Shown one piece after another: positions 36,601-47,503 of a stretch of DNA of 64,000 nt. The translations under genes and the position numbers were made by a program. Source of the stretch: Nemopilema nomurai (Eukaryota; Cnidaria; Scyphozoa; Rhizostomeae; Rhizostomatidae). The notes beneath the pieces were generated by a model. The model saw nothing but the letters and a program-made list of their open reading frames with translations. It made no database searches and was not told the DNA's origin. The stretch lies in assembly GCA_003864495.1 (NCBI GenBank), contig ML133478.1:2122981-2186980 (forward strand), in the 5' to 3' direction. Within the stretch, counting starts at the first letter, position 1; every line of letters begins with the position of its first letter.

Positions 36601-39600
36601 TGTGTTTTTTGCGCGCAAAGGAATCAGTGAGTTCGACTTAATACCACGGATAAACAGCGATTTTCTGGATCATGAAAGTTGTACTTCTAGCACCGACTGG
36701 CTGAAAACTAATGTGATGTTTCTAACTGGCCTGGTTGTTATGACTTTTGCAATATTTACTGACCAGTTCTACAACACATTCTACAATTTCATTGGCATTC
36801 ATTGTTTCTTGATTCAGGACAAACAAATCACAAACGCTCTTTATTATCTGGCACTGGGCGGGCTTTTTTGGGGCTATGGCGCAACTATTTGCGCATGCAG
36901 CCTCTTTCACGTGATGACGCTAACAATCATATCTCGCATCGACTTCAAAGAAAGAATCATCACTTCCTGTCCAACTTCACGTTCGGAGATTCTGAGACAC
37001 AGCAAGGAACTCTACCGGTACAAATCAGAACTTCTTTCAAAATTTCGATACTGGTTTTTATCACACAATATAGTCTTCCTTGCCCTATTGACTGCCATTG
37101 TTTACGAGTGGCTCAAAATTGTAAAGGGTAACAACTTGAAAGTACCAAAATCATGCCAAATAAACCTATTCATGTCACAGTTATCTGGTACCCTGGTCAT
37201 CATCTACAAGTTCGCTTTCCCCATACTTTCAGCAAGCATGGTGACAAATCGCTTTAGAAAACTCTATTTGAACCTGGCTACCAGCAATAACGTGAATGGC
37301 GTCAACCTTCTGGAATGTTTGGAAATGTCAAAGAACATTGGTTTTGAGCTGTTTTCCATACGCATAACTCCCCAATTTGCCATTACAGTAGTCTTTTCAT
37401 GTCTAATTGGCATCCTAAAGTTTGTGTCGTACACTGGTTAACTCAGGTACGAGTCTCGAAAACTCAGAGGGCAAGGATTCATTGGGAATAAAGCAAATAT
37501 CTGAAAGCGGGAAGAATCATTCCATGGTGGGAGCGGAGGAGCATGCTCCGCGTGCAAGAAGGCTCGTTGGTATAAATACTTGTAATAAAGAGCGCCACCA
37601 TGAAGATACTCCAAAGGAGATTCAAGACATCGTAGCATTAGCTGAGGGCTACCATTTAACTGAGACATCGTTTATCAAGCTTGCTTTTATAATTAATTTT
37701 ATCTTAGACCATAGGCATAACCGGACGTAACAGTGGCTGGTTTATTAAGAGACTGGCTTCAATAGAGGCTGGCTTTAATAGAGGCTGGCTTTTAATAGAG
37801 GCTGGCTTTAAATAGAAGCTGGCTTTTAATAGAGGCTGGCTCTAGGTAGAGGCTGGTTACAAGACGCCAATTTGAATTATTTTCCAAAGTTTCCTTTAAG
37901 GTTTTTCTGCATTTCTGCTTCTAGGGTAGAAGTGTGGACTGAAACTTACAGTGTATTCATGCTAGACATTAACGTCTTAAATTGCACTTTACATAAATAA
38001 ATGATAGAGAGATTTGAAAAAGTATTACATGTATTTCCATTTATAAAGATAACAGGAGAAAATATTGGGAAAAAATTTTAAAAAATCTGTCTTTTTGCAA
38101 ATTCAGTTGTGCTTGAATCCTTTGCTGCAATTTTGAGGTCTCTTGTTTTGATTTCTAAACACGGACGCTTTAGAAAAAATACCAAGTAAGGCCTGCACCA
38201 AAAAGTTATAGGTATTGCTAGTGATGAAATTTTTAACAAAAGCAGCCACTTGATTATTAATCTGGAAACCTGTTAACTACTGGGAAGTGACAAGCAGATA
38301 TTGGCTGAACGAAGTGGAAACACACACTACCTTGTGCTGGTTTACCGAAGAATGAAGGCTCTGTCTTCTCATTTTTATTGTGTTTGGATTTTTCTTCTTC
38401 TGTTTGTTGACCTTTCACTGGCTTTTTCTGAAAAGAAGATTTGCAGACAAAATATTCTTAACGATCTCAATCAATGCAGGTCTTGCAGTTTGTATTTGCA
38501 AGTGGAGGGAGGGGGAACAAAATATGAATGTTATCAAACGGCTTAGTCAAGACAGCCACCCCTAAATATTTTAGTAATAAAATCGTGGTCAGTGCCCTAT
38601 TAAGCAACTAATTTACAGAAAACCTCTTTTATTTTTTCTCTAAATGGCCTTAAAAATATTTCGCACTATAAGAAAGTGGAAGAGCCATGGCACCAGGGTT
38701 TCGCCTGCCCAGAAGTAACCAACACACAATATGGTGATGAAGTGACAAGACCTTGAATATCATCTTGCTTAAAATCATTGTTATGCAAACACATCAATTC
38801 TCTATTAATTAATATTGAGTGGCTGATCACATATTCTCAAAACAGGTTGCTCACCTGCTCATCTGAAGGTGCTTTCTTCTGGGTTTTGCTATTTCCACCA
38901 AAAAACGAAGCACTTGTTACTTGCTTCTTGGTTGCAGCAGAAGATTGCTTTAAAGGGGCCTAGCGAAAAATTTCAAACAACTGTTTGTGTCAACTTTGTA
39001 AATCTTGTTGATGAACAGCATTTCCACCTTCTCCTGCAATCTGTAACTGTGATGCTTTGGGGTGCAGAGGGGACTATTTAAAAATATCAAAAACGAGTCT
39101 GATCACAGATAAACTTTCCCATTTGGTTTGTGAAAGTTATCATCAAGGGTCAGCCCATTCAGCAGCACAATGGCCAGGTATAACAGTTCATCAAAGCTGA
39201 ACTTGTGTTTTAAAAATATCATTATGTGGTTTCTAAAACTAGTGTCAACTCGAGTAAAAAAGGGCCCCAAATTAATGGCTCTCTAAATTTAATAGCGAAA
39301 TATCCATGTGAGAATTTGCAAAAAAATTCAGAAGTTAGCAAATCAGTGGAACAATCAACTTATGGGTTTAAAACAGACTTCAAAAGCGGCCAAGCATTTT
39401 ATCACCTCCATACAAAAGCAAGATACACAAAGAACTCAAATGGGCCTACTTAATGTTTGATGACATGTTGATGCTTTGAGAGAAATGAGAGAAGATTTGA
39501 GCTCACGGATCTAAAAGCTCACCTCTTTAATACTATCCTCTGTTGTTTCTATGGGAATGAAAACAATATCAAAGTCACTCTGAGAGCTAATACGAAGCTA

Positions 39601-42600
39601 TAAAAAATTGAAAGTTTACAATCAGCTTTAGAAAAATTGGATATGATACGTAAAGATAAGGGTAACAAAAACAGAAGACAGAGAAAGGACAGGAATGACT
39701 TTAAACACAGATTCAAACAGTACATTTTCAGGTAAGAGGCTATTTTATACCTATCAATTTACAATCGAAAAAATTAGCAGTGTGAAGAAATTCAGAGTTC
39801 CTCACTTTGAGATGAACTATGCACTCCATTTGGCAAGACTGGTTGCAATACTTTTGCCTGTCTCCTGCGAAGTGCTGCATCACTTAATTTTGCTTCCTGG
39901 CAGTGGATATGACTCCAGTTGCACAGTTCAAAAAGAGAGTCCTTCACCATATCATGATCAGTGTCATGCAAAACCTCAAAGTTCTACAAAAAAGATATTA
40001 AATAAATTAGAAATATCGCTAGTTAGTTAACATATGGGAATGGGTTATTAAATCCAGCATGCAATGCTATTTTTAGAGAAACTTAAACTATTTAAAGAGA
40101 AGATGTATATAAATATTGGAATTCAACATCCTGGACTACTCAGAAAAGATATGCTGAAAATTATAATGAATAATGGTTTACTTTCTTAAATAGTATTATA
40201 CCGTCAAGAAAATTTCAAGGCTACGAAAAACAATGCAGTTGGTGAACAAAACTGAATGAATTCAAAAAGTCTCAGGCTCAGAAATTCAAAAAGTCAAAAT
40301 AGTTTTATCAGCCTTGAGTTCAATTTCCCATAAAAAATTTGAAAATTTTTGATCATTGTGAATCATTGGATCATTTCCTTATTGTGACAGATCTGGCTTC
40401 ACAGTATTCCGTTACCTTCAGTTTTGATTTCTGCACACTGTAAATATGGCAACATGTTACTTGACTAAATACTTTTTTCGTGTCTAGAAAGAAGGAGGTA
40501 ATTTGCAACTTTAATAACGACAATGATTTTACTAAGAAGTTTTCTCATGTGAGGTCAATTGAAAAATTACTTTTTCTGGCAATTATTTCCTTATCTTACA
40601 TATCTACTCAATGAATTACAGTGTATGCTATTGAAAATCAAAGAAGTGTTACTAAACCATATCAAATATCCATATCAAAACCAGAACTTCCAATACAAAA
40701 ACAGAAGAAAGATACATTTTCAAATTGTATGTGCGCTATTGCCACAAGATAAAGAATAGGCCTAAAGGAGACTGATGTCTGCAAAAGTGAACAATGTCTA
40801 TTCTGCCTTTCCCTAGTCAGTGCTATCACTTGATTTCCATCCTGTATCTATGAATTTGACCAATCACAAAGCTAGGTTATCACTATTAAATCATTTCTGG
40901 GTTTATAAAAAAACTTAAAAAAAAATAAAGGGATTGGCAGATTGCTATCAACAGCTTTTGTCCCAAAACTGACATGTGACTAAAAAGTGATAATCAGCTT
41001 TGTGATTGGTCCAATTCATAGATACAGAATGCAATTGGGGCAGCAAAGAACAAAGAGAACTTAAATCCCATGCTTTATTCATTCATTTTAGCCTTGAAGT
41101 ACAGATTCTGGTTTTGATATGAACCATGTACTTTGTAAACAAATTATCAATAAACCAAAAATTATAGATGTCCACAGACCTGTATGAAAAAGCACCAAAC
41201 AAGGAATAAATAAAAACAAACCTTCTAAATTATCTTTTGTTGCTAATAAAAACTTGTATCCCTTTAAAAAGAAAATTGCAGGCAAAAGAAGTTTAGTACT
41301 TTTAGTTCTTTTAGAAGAGAAAGCAATAATAAAGTGTTTAGAAACAAAATCAAGTATTTGTAGAAAATCAAGTACTCTACTTAAAAAGAACAGTAGCTCA
41401 ATCAACATAGATTATCTTTGGGTTTCTTACCAAGCCTCCTTCTGTTAGCTTCCCTCCAATGAGAAAAGTTATACTTAGTTGAATGCCTTTTGATTCCTGC
41501 TGATCAACAAAATTCTGCAACATCCTAAGAAGAATCATGCAAATAATAATAATAATGTTAGGTGCTTAGTCAAAAGACATATGAAGTAAAATTTGTAAAC
41601 AACGAATAAATTCAATAAAAATTAAGTAAAGTGTAGAAAACCAATTATGAATAAAGTTCAAGGAATGGAAAACAAAATGATAAACATTTAAACAAACAGG
41701 TTAGTTGACAAGAAATTCAAATAGCTCAAACACATTTCAAACTCTTTCAGCTTCTGAATATGTGTATCAACTTATTTTTACTATATTACTAACTATATTA
41801 GTAACTTCATTATATCATCATTCAAATAGCTCTCATACTCAAAATCAAAACAAAACCATACTCTTTAGATCTATTGGCAGGAACTTTTAACAAATTCGAG
41901 AGTCCTTTGTATGTAACCTAGAATTAAAAACAGAACAGTTATGACTTGCTTGCATTTTGGAGGATCTTCATAGTAAAAGCCAGACCACGCTGATAAGCAT
42001 CATTAGAATGTAGCTCTTTGGCTACATTTTGCAGAAAGGGATACTGGAAAAACAGCTAGACAAATTGCCATAAAATACATCCTGCATGATAGGAATTCAT
42101 AATGAAATCATCAATCTGAAGTAGGTGCTGACAAATCACATTGAATACCCAGAAAATAACATATTAAGGTCCTTTAAGCTCTGTCTTTTGGGACTGTGAG
42201 GAAACCGTTTTGAGACCTCTCATACAAGGCAGAAGGCTGCATATTTCATTAATGAGGGTTCCAAATTCTATTAATTAAATTGCATGAGAACTTCTACCTT
42301 AAAAATGAATTGTGGTTAGAAAATTGCCAAATTAAAAAATAAAATGATGCAGCAAGCTTGGAGTTTCTCTTGAAATCGCACATAAACCACATTCTTTCGT
42401 ATTTACAAATTTTTTCTCGAAACATTTATAATTACTTGTTGAAGAAATTGTAGACCTTGGCTGCATTGATATGAAAGGTCATGATTTTACTGCTAATCAA
42501 AATCGCTTGCTGCACTCGACTCGATACTGGGTGCAACAATTGATCATCATTCAGCGCTGCTTTGTTTTGCTTACAATAAGAAAACCGTCTAGCAGCAAAA

Positions 42601-42891
42601 ATACTTAAAGATGGATCGATCTAACGTTCTGATACAGGTTTGAACAAGATTATTATTAGATGATTTAAAATACGATAGTGATGGTGCTGTCTCTCGCAAT
42701 ATTTCCCGAGCTCGCGAGATGGTGTAGGGAAGACAGCTAACTAGGTTCCACCAATAATAATTTAACGAAAGACCGTAGCACTAAAATACCTGATTTAGAA
42801 TCAATAAAAACTTTTGGCTACTTACAATCTTGTTTTCGTCATTAACAAATTCATCGAGGTTTTCCAAATACAGTTCATCTTGATCCGCCAT
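30663..42891 (-). CDS. POLD3: DNA polymerase delta subunit 3 (POLD3/p66), 14 coding exons
   Basis: Accessory subunit of polymerase delta and zeta; links them to PCNA. Exons in transcript order: 42891-42826, 42509-42436, 41524-41431, 39983-39852, 39597-39523, 38959-38855, 38427-38346, 34940-34663, 34104-34072, 33155-33106, 32931-32897, 32649-32470, 31715-31596, 30853-30663 (stop 30665-30663). Phases agree throughout; 1515 nt, 504 residues (human 466). Start MADQDELYLENLDEFV matches the family. The N-terminal winged-helix region (exons 1-5) is diverged; the exon 2 acceptor (gtgcag|CAAGCG) is the weakest call. The middle is Lys/Glu-rich, disordered, with two FF motifs (TSASFFGGNSK, EPSFFAQNK). 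Near the C-terminus KSKTFMNDDGYMVTEKVYES is highly conserved. The protein ends QSSLMSFFKKK, a classic PCNA-binding PIP box. Identity is very sure; the N-terminal exons less so. Confidence 0.93.
30890..31430. repeat. 72-bp minisatellite in the last POLD3 intron
   Basis: About seven and a half units built from ctgacttcacttatcattct, gactacactagacaacctga and actttaaaaaaggacc. The marker actttaaa recurs at 30941, 31013, 31085, 31164, 31235, 31307 and 31379, a 71-72-bp step with one unit lengthened by 7 bp. Each unit itself contains shorter related sub-repeats. Confidence 0.9.
33530..33660. repeat. dispersed repeat (reverse copy at 49315-49450)
   Basis: Contains ttactttgtcaaatttactc, cgacaataacc and a closing gaggggagggtgg. 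The same order, with changes, is found on the other strand at 49315-49450. It lies in a POLD3 intron. Confidence 0.5.
36188..37441 (+). CDS. seven-transmembrane protein, possibly gustatory-receptor-like; nested in a POLD3 intron
   Basis: A single uninterrupted frame of about 417 codons, on the strand opposite POLD3, in the intron between its exons at 34940 and 38346. Seven hydrophobic spans are visible near residues 40-66, 112-135, 178-205, 218-250, 288-312, 328-355 and 395-413. A long polar loop rich in helix-forming residues (SEILRHSKELYRYKSELL) precedes span 5, and a short C-terminal span follows FELFSIRITPQFAITVVFSC. This topology (long loop before span 5, very short C-tail) is that of the insect gustatory receptor/GRL family, known in cnidarians, but the key C-terminal TYxxxxxQF motif is not clear. 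The frame has no early ATG: it is open back to a TGA at 36143, and the first in-frame ATG is at 36359 (residue 58), inside span 1. An ATG at 36177 is in another frame. Either an upstream exon, a frameshift or a decayed start is needed. It could also be another 7-TM family. Confidence 0.6.
   Translation: MEAERGRNYCGVLFRSDRILKFFISLFYGITPRRGRTGFWYLFPSVLVAVFQWYAVFMYVYMIFGVWNSTDDHYGSNTRENRSACVSCSLCKKEATNVANNGTCKASIPTETAVLLLGLVFSGAITTTFGALYFKANHVFFARKGISEFDLIPRINSDFLDHESCTSSTDWLKTNVMFLTGLVVMTFAIFTDQFYNTFYNFIGIHCFLIQDKQITNALYYLALGGLFWGYGATICACSLFHVMTLTIISRIDFKERIITSCPTSRSEILRHSKELYRYKSELLSKFRYWFLSHNIVFLALLTAIVYEWLKIVKGNNLKVPKSCQINLFMSQLSGTLVIIYKFAFPILSASMVTNRFRKLYLNLATSNNVNGVNLLECLEMSKNIGFELFSIRITPQFAITVVFSCLIGILKFVSYTG
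37735..37860. repeat. 18-20-bp tandem repeat after the nested 7-TM frame
   Basis: Seven imperfect units of taatagaggctggctttt in a row, about 300 bp past the stop of the nested frame. Confidence 0.8.
38500..38630. repeat. dispersed repeat (other copy 26095-26230)
   Basis: Carries cacccctaaatattttagta then ataaaatcgtggtcagtg. It adjoins POLD3 exon 7 (38346-38427) on its intron side. Confidence 0.6.
40842..41027. mobile_element. palindromic MITE-like element in a POLD3 intron
   Basis: The left arm ctgtatctatgaatttgacc with aatcacaaagct...ttatcact is mirrored by the right arm aagtgataatcagctttgtg with attggtccaattcatagatacag. The arms are about 48 bp around a 90-bp centre, and weaker similarity extends outward. 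No target duplication is obvious. Confidence 0.65.
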
Positions 42892-44370
42892 CTTTTCCCG
42901 CCAGAAATGAAACTCCAGAGCCGACCTCGATTCGGTGCGAGATTTTTTAGGAAGGTAAACAAAAGTACTGTAGCAGAGTTCATGCCACTTTTACAACTGG
43001 ACGATAAGTTCCTTCTAATACGTCCTTTATTTCAGTAGACTGAGTTGCGGAAATGCAAAGAAAAACATCTAGATAACCATTTTTTGTTAATTTAGCATGA
43101 GAACCAGACTGGAAACTTTGCTGCACGCCCGCAATCTCTCGTCGCGCTTTTCGAAATTGGCCGCGCAAAATCATAAAACGTGAATGTGGCCGCGCAAATA
43201 ATCTTTCCGCACCACAGCAACAAATCAAAGACCCATAACAAAAGATTTTGGTACAAATGGGGGTCCATTGCCCTGAACAATTTATTGCACCCGCGCAAAA
43301 ATTTTATGAAATCCTGACGAGGGCGCGCAATTCAGGAAATTTTTTATCACCTTGTCCACGCACATTACAAACTTTCCAGTTTAGCATGAGAATAAACAAC
43401 TTATCTATTCCAGAAAAATTTCCTTAACAAACATTTCTGATGCTTTTGAAGAAATGTGATTATAACATTGTTGCCTTTTGTGCATTTTTTGTAGACTTAA
43501 CAGACAGAAGAAAAATTCATACACCAAAAACACAAAAAATAATACAGGAAAATGGGATACAAATAGTGCTTCTGCTTTTTCTGCAACAAAACTTTTGCCT
43601 CTGATGCTAATCAGAATTGACAATCAAAGCTAGTTATCATAACTAATCAAACAGTTAAACAATAAGGACAGCAGGAAAGAAAAGCCACTCTCACTCTGAA
43701 TCTGTCATAAAGAAAAACATTTTTTGTATCATGTCTTGTAGAACAAAAATACAACATCATACTTGCTCTGTAATCACTCTACTTGACAGAGGGGCATTAA
43801 TGTTGACAATTATAAATGTATGTAAAAGCTAGCAAGCAAGAGAAAGGATAAATACCTGTAGAACTGAGAAATAGAAAGACATGTCTAGTATAATAAAACA
43901 ACCAACAAAGTTGATTAATAGAGAAGCTCAAATCCCTGCTATAATTGTCAAAAACTGAAATTTTTGAGGAAAGAAAACACAACCATTTTACCTGAAACAT
44001 TACTATTTAGAGGGAAAGAGTTAAACAGTTCATGAATACTTTATGAAAAGGAATCCCTTTTACCATGGAAAAGAGAATCACAAAAAAGGTTTAGGCGAAT
44101 CTCAAAATTTTTGGTTGTTCTGGCAGCCATGGATCATTAGTACCTTAAATATTAGACTGAAGCTTTAAATAAGCAAGCATCATTTGGAATTTTTCAAAAA
44201 AGCTAGCTGTCATGTTCAACAGACAACAGATATCATGTTGAAAGTGAAGAAAAATGAAACAGCATTGTGTATTGAATGTTACAAACTATAAAATTAGAAG
44301 TATTTGGCGCAAATAACACATAATATCATCAGCAATTAAGTTAAGCGATTGAAAGGACAGCAAAATCATT

Positions 44371-47300
44371 TCAAATGCCTAGGGTTAAGGCGACAAGTTT
44401 ACAAATTCCAACATCGTAATAGTTTATGTATGCGAGACCACCAAGTTGGACGGCAAAGAGTGCTTTCCAAAGCCATTCGACAACGGTCAGTGCTGGTCGA
44501 GGGCAGTAGTCAATGATTACATGGTGGATGCCCCTGTCAAAAAAGAAAATAAATTGCACAATGTTGATAAACAAAAAAATACTATGGCATGGGCAGCCAA
44601 CCTGTCAGGGGAATAGAGCCACATTTTTCTTATGTGCCACTGCATAGAGCCACATCAAAACACAGGCACACACGAGAAGCAATCAATATGTCTACTTTGA
44701 ATGGTCATAAATGAATCAATGAAAACTAAGCTCTAGAAAGCTAAAACAATATTGGTCTTACAGCTGCATAAATGAGACTGTATTTAATTAAAACAAGTTT
44801 AGGTAGTACAGGAAAAAATGAAAATGAAAATTAATTTTTTAATTGTTTAATTAGCATTGCTTTTAATCATTTAATTATAATATTGTAAAACAAGTGAAGG
44901 AGCCCTGTTAAACTGGCATCTGAAAGGCTACCTCATAGAGCTCAATAACTAAATTTAGCTTGAAGCTTGGAAGTAACTCAGAGCCATCTCACTTCATACA
45001 AAACAGACACTGCCATCTCTCTGGTTACTTTTAGTTTAGCTGAAACCTTTTCTTACCTAAATACCGTCTCATCTATGCAGCTGTAAGACCAAACTTCTTT
45101 TGGCTTTCTAGAGCTTAGTTTTCATTGGTTCATTTATCTAATTCTATTTCAGCTCCATTTACCAATAAACTGCCATAAATATTATAAGATTGATAGAACA
45201 ACTGTTCACAAGAAGAGTGAATGGATAAAAACAAGAAACCAAATCATCCTTGCTTTTGATATATAAAGTTTGATTTGTTAAATTTTATTTTTGTTTGTTT
45301 GCTAGAATTCCATATAATTTTCAAAGTTTGGTGAACATGGGAACACTTCTATTCTATTTTAAGATATGAAACTACTGATAAAATTAAATAAGTCCACTTA
45401 CCAATAGTTATGTACAGGGAGAAGAACACCAAGGGCGTAATCTACTGGTGCACAAGGGTACAAAATGCCAGCTGGTACACAAGCAAGAAGACCAATGGCA
45501 ACAGCTCGTTCATCAAACCAATGTTTTGTGTAATTGGAACCTCTCGTTACTGTTGGTACCAAAACAGTAAAGAGGCTTAGAAAATCTTATAGTTAATGGA
45601 GCCAAGAGCATAGAAATTGTGATTTTCAAACAATATTTTCAAGCACTAGCAAAACATTGTCCATCATATATTATATATAACATATTATATAAATATATTA
45701 TACATATATATATATATTACATTTTAGACATAAAAAGGTCTCATTAACATTGAGTTGGGACAAAAAGTCCAGCACCATTTAGAAGGAAATGGGAAACACA
45801 ACAACATAGGAATATCAAATGAAAACAATATGTAGCTAGTAAAAGCCTGCATCAATTTAAAAAGGCTGGTTTTATTATAAAAACAGGCTAGAAATTTGTG
45901 TGCACTTCTACCATGTAGGGGTAAAAACTATAGTCATAACTTCCTATTTATAATTTATATTCTCTGGACCTCGTGGTTTGAAACTACTGGCTAATTTTCA
46001 GCCTAGTTCAAAGAGCCAGTCAATTTATGGAGTTAAGCAAAATAAAATAAAAGAAGTAGTTACTCACAAGCAGATGCTTTTTGCACTGCAGTTGTGTGGA
46101 TTACTGATGATTCCTTGAATTCTATAATTAAAGATCAGTCAACTTGATCAAACAAAAAAGGTCTACATTAAAATATCTTAGAATAAAAAGGATCATATCT
46201 AATATTCTTTATAAGTATTATATACCTTCCGAGAAATGTATGTAGCTGCATGTTCATCTTTAACAGCAAATGAGATGGCTATACATCAAAAACTGTTGTC
46301 TGGCTTCTTATGGTTTAAGGTAAAAATTCAAGACTTTTGTAAGATGAACTGAAAACTGGAGGACCATGCTTATTCAATGCTCTTTGCTTTCTTGGTAACA
46401 GCAAGTCTACATAAATTATTCTTCATAACAAGGAATATACATAAAAAGTTCACAACATTTGTAATTGTTTCTATACCATTCAGAACTTTTTGAAAAAAGC
46501 GAGAAAACTTAGCAAAGAAATTTTAGGTTTTAGAGTATTGGCAATCATTTGCAAATTTATGGTGACATGTGGCAACCAAAGAATGGAAAATTAATTGTTG
46601 CTGTTTTTAGTCCCTGTCATTAAGAATGTCATGTACCATATTTATACAATACTGCATCTCTCAAATATGATTTATAGTAACAATATTTGAAAGAAACATA
46701 CTCTTTTGGCCAATTGCTGCAAGAAGAGGGATAGCCTTCCTCAATGTCAAGGTACTGTTACCTGAAAGAAAGAATTGTTAAAATAAATTAAAAATATGAA
46801 AATAAAAGAGACACTCAATATTGTTTACACTCATATTTTAAATGTTTGTTAAATTTATCAAAATAAATATTCCAATTGTTCTTCCGGGTCGAATCTAAAT
46901 TTTTGAAGGTTGAATCCAAATTCTTTGAGATATCTACAAAGACATTGACCTTATTTAACCTAATTTCAAGGCGCAAAATGTGCCCTCACAATTGCATCTC
47001 CTTGCTCCCTACCAAAATTAAATATCTGAGTCTAATCATGGAACTTCTGATTTAAAATAACTTGAGAACCTATGGAAATTTCGAGAACCCAACGGGACTT
47101 TTGATATCACACCCCCTTGAAATGATTATTCAATTATTCAGAGACACTTTAAATAAAACCGAGCCAATGAACCACTAAATGGCGAAAACACACAGATAAG
47201 ACATTGCAAGTAGCACATGTAAATATGAAATATATCATCATGACATCAGCAAAGCCATCATCTTTAGATAATGCCCAAAGGAAAATTTTTGGCAGAATTA

Positions 47301-47503
47301 GGTAGGACACGAGAATGGCAATTTTGATGATACAACAGAATACAGGCATTTCTCGGAATATTGACAAGAATTTAACTCGTACAGACAAACATTTTTGCAC
47401 AAGTAGAAAATGTTTTGAGAACTCTATAATACTCCCGTTATCCTCAAAACATACCTCCTAGCAAAAGGCCTCTGCACGATTTTCGCAGTAACACACCCGC
47501 CAT
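44371..47503 (-). CDS. SDHD: succinate dehydrogenase cytochrome b small subunit (SDHD/CybS), 5 exons
   Basis: Membrane anchor of respiratory complex II in the inner mitochondrial membrane; helps bind heme b and ubiquinone. Exons in transcript order: 47503-47455, 46761-46702, 46121-46068, 45549-45402, 44533-44371 (stop TGA 44373-44371). All splice sites are GT-AG and phases agree; 474 nt, 157 residues (human 159). The N-terminus MAGVLLRKSCRGLLLGG is a basic, acid-free mitochondrial presequence, continuing through exons 2-3. The mature part has three spans: AVAIGLLACVPAGILYP, PVDYALGVLLPVHNYWG and WLWKALFAVQLGGLAY. Family hallmarks are YPCAPVDY, HNYWGIHHVIIDYCP (including the quinone-site Asp-Tyr pair) and the ending YINYYDVGICKLVAL. 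It lies head-to-tail after POLD3, with about 1.5 kb between the SDHD stop and the POLD3 start. Confidence 0.95.
44708..45138. mobile_element. foldback MITE in the last SDHD intron
   Basis: The left arm (44708 to about 44790: aaatgaatcaatgaaaacta, agctctagaaagct, gtcttacagctgcat) is repeated inverted at about 45055-45138. Arms are about 83 bp and the centre about 265 bp. No target duplication can be fixed and no coding sequence is seen. Confidence 0.7.
45665..45718. repeat. TA-rich simple repeat
   Basis: A run of ta and ata steps of about 50 bp in SDHD intron 3. Confidence 0.8.

Noticed and set aside
37422..37730. 102-codon frame overlapping the end of the nested 7-TM frame
   Set aside because: No ATG of its own, no domain, different frame; probably chance.
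38301..38546. Plus-strand frame with a signal-peptide-like start
   Set aside because: It is the antisense of POLD3 exon 7 (38427-38346) and runs into a dispersed repeat.
41942..42055. Minus-strand frame (YPFLQNVAKELHSNDAYQ) first considered as POLD3 exon 2
   Set aside because: It has no donor that fits the phase of the next exon. The stretch 42509-42436 (FHINAAKVYNFF) fits both neighbours and the family.
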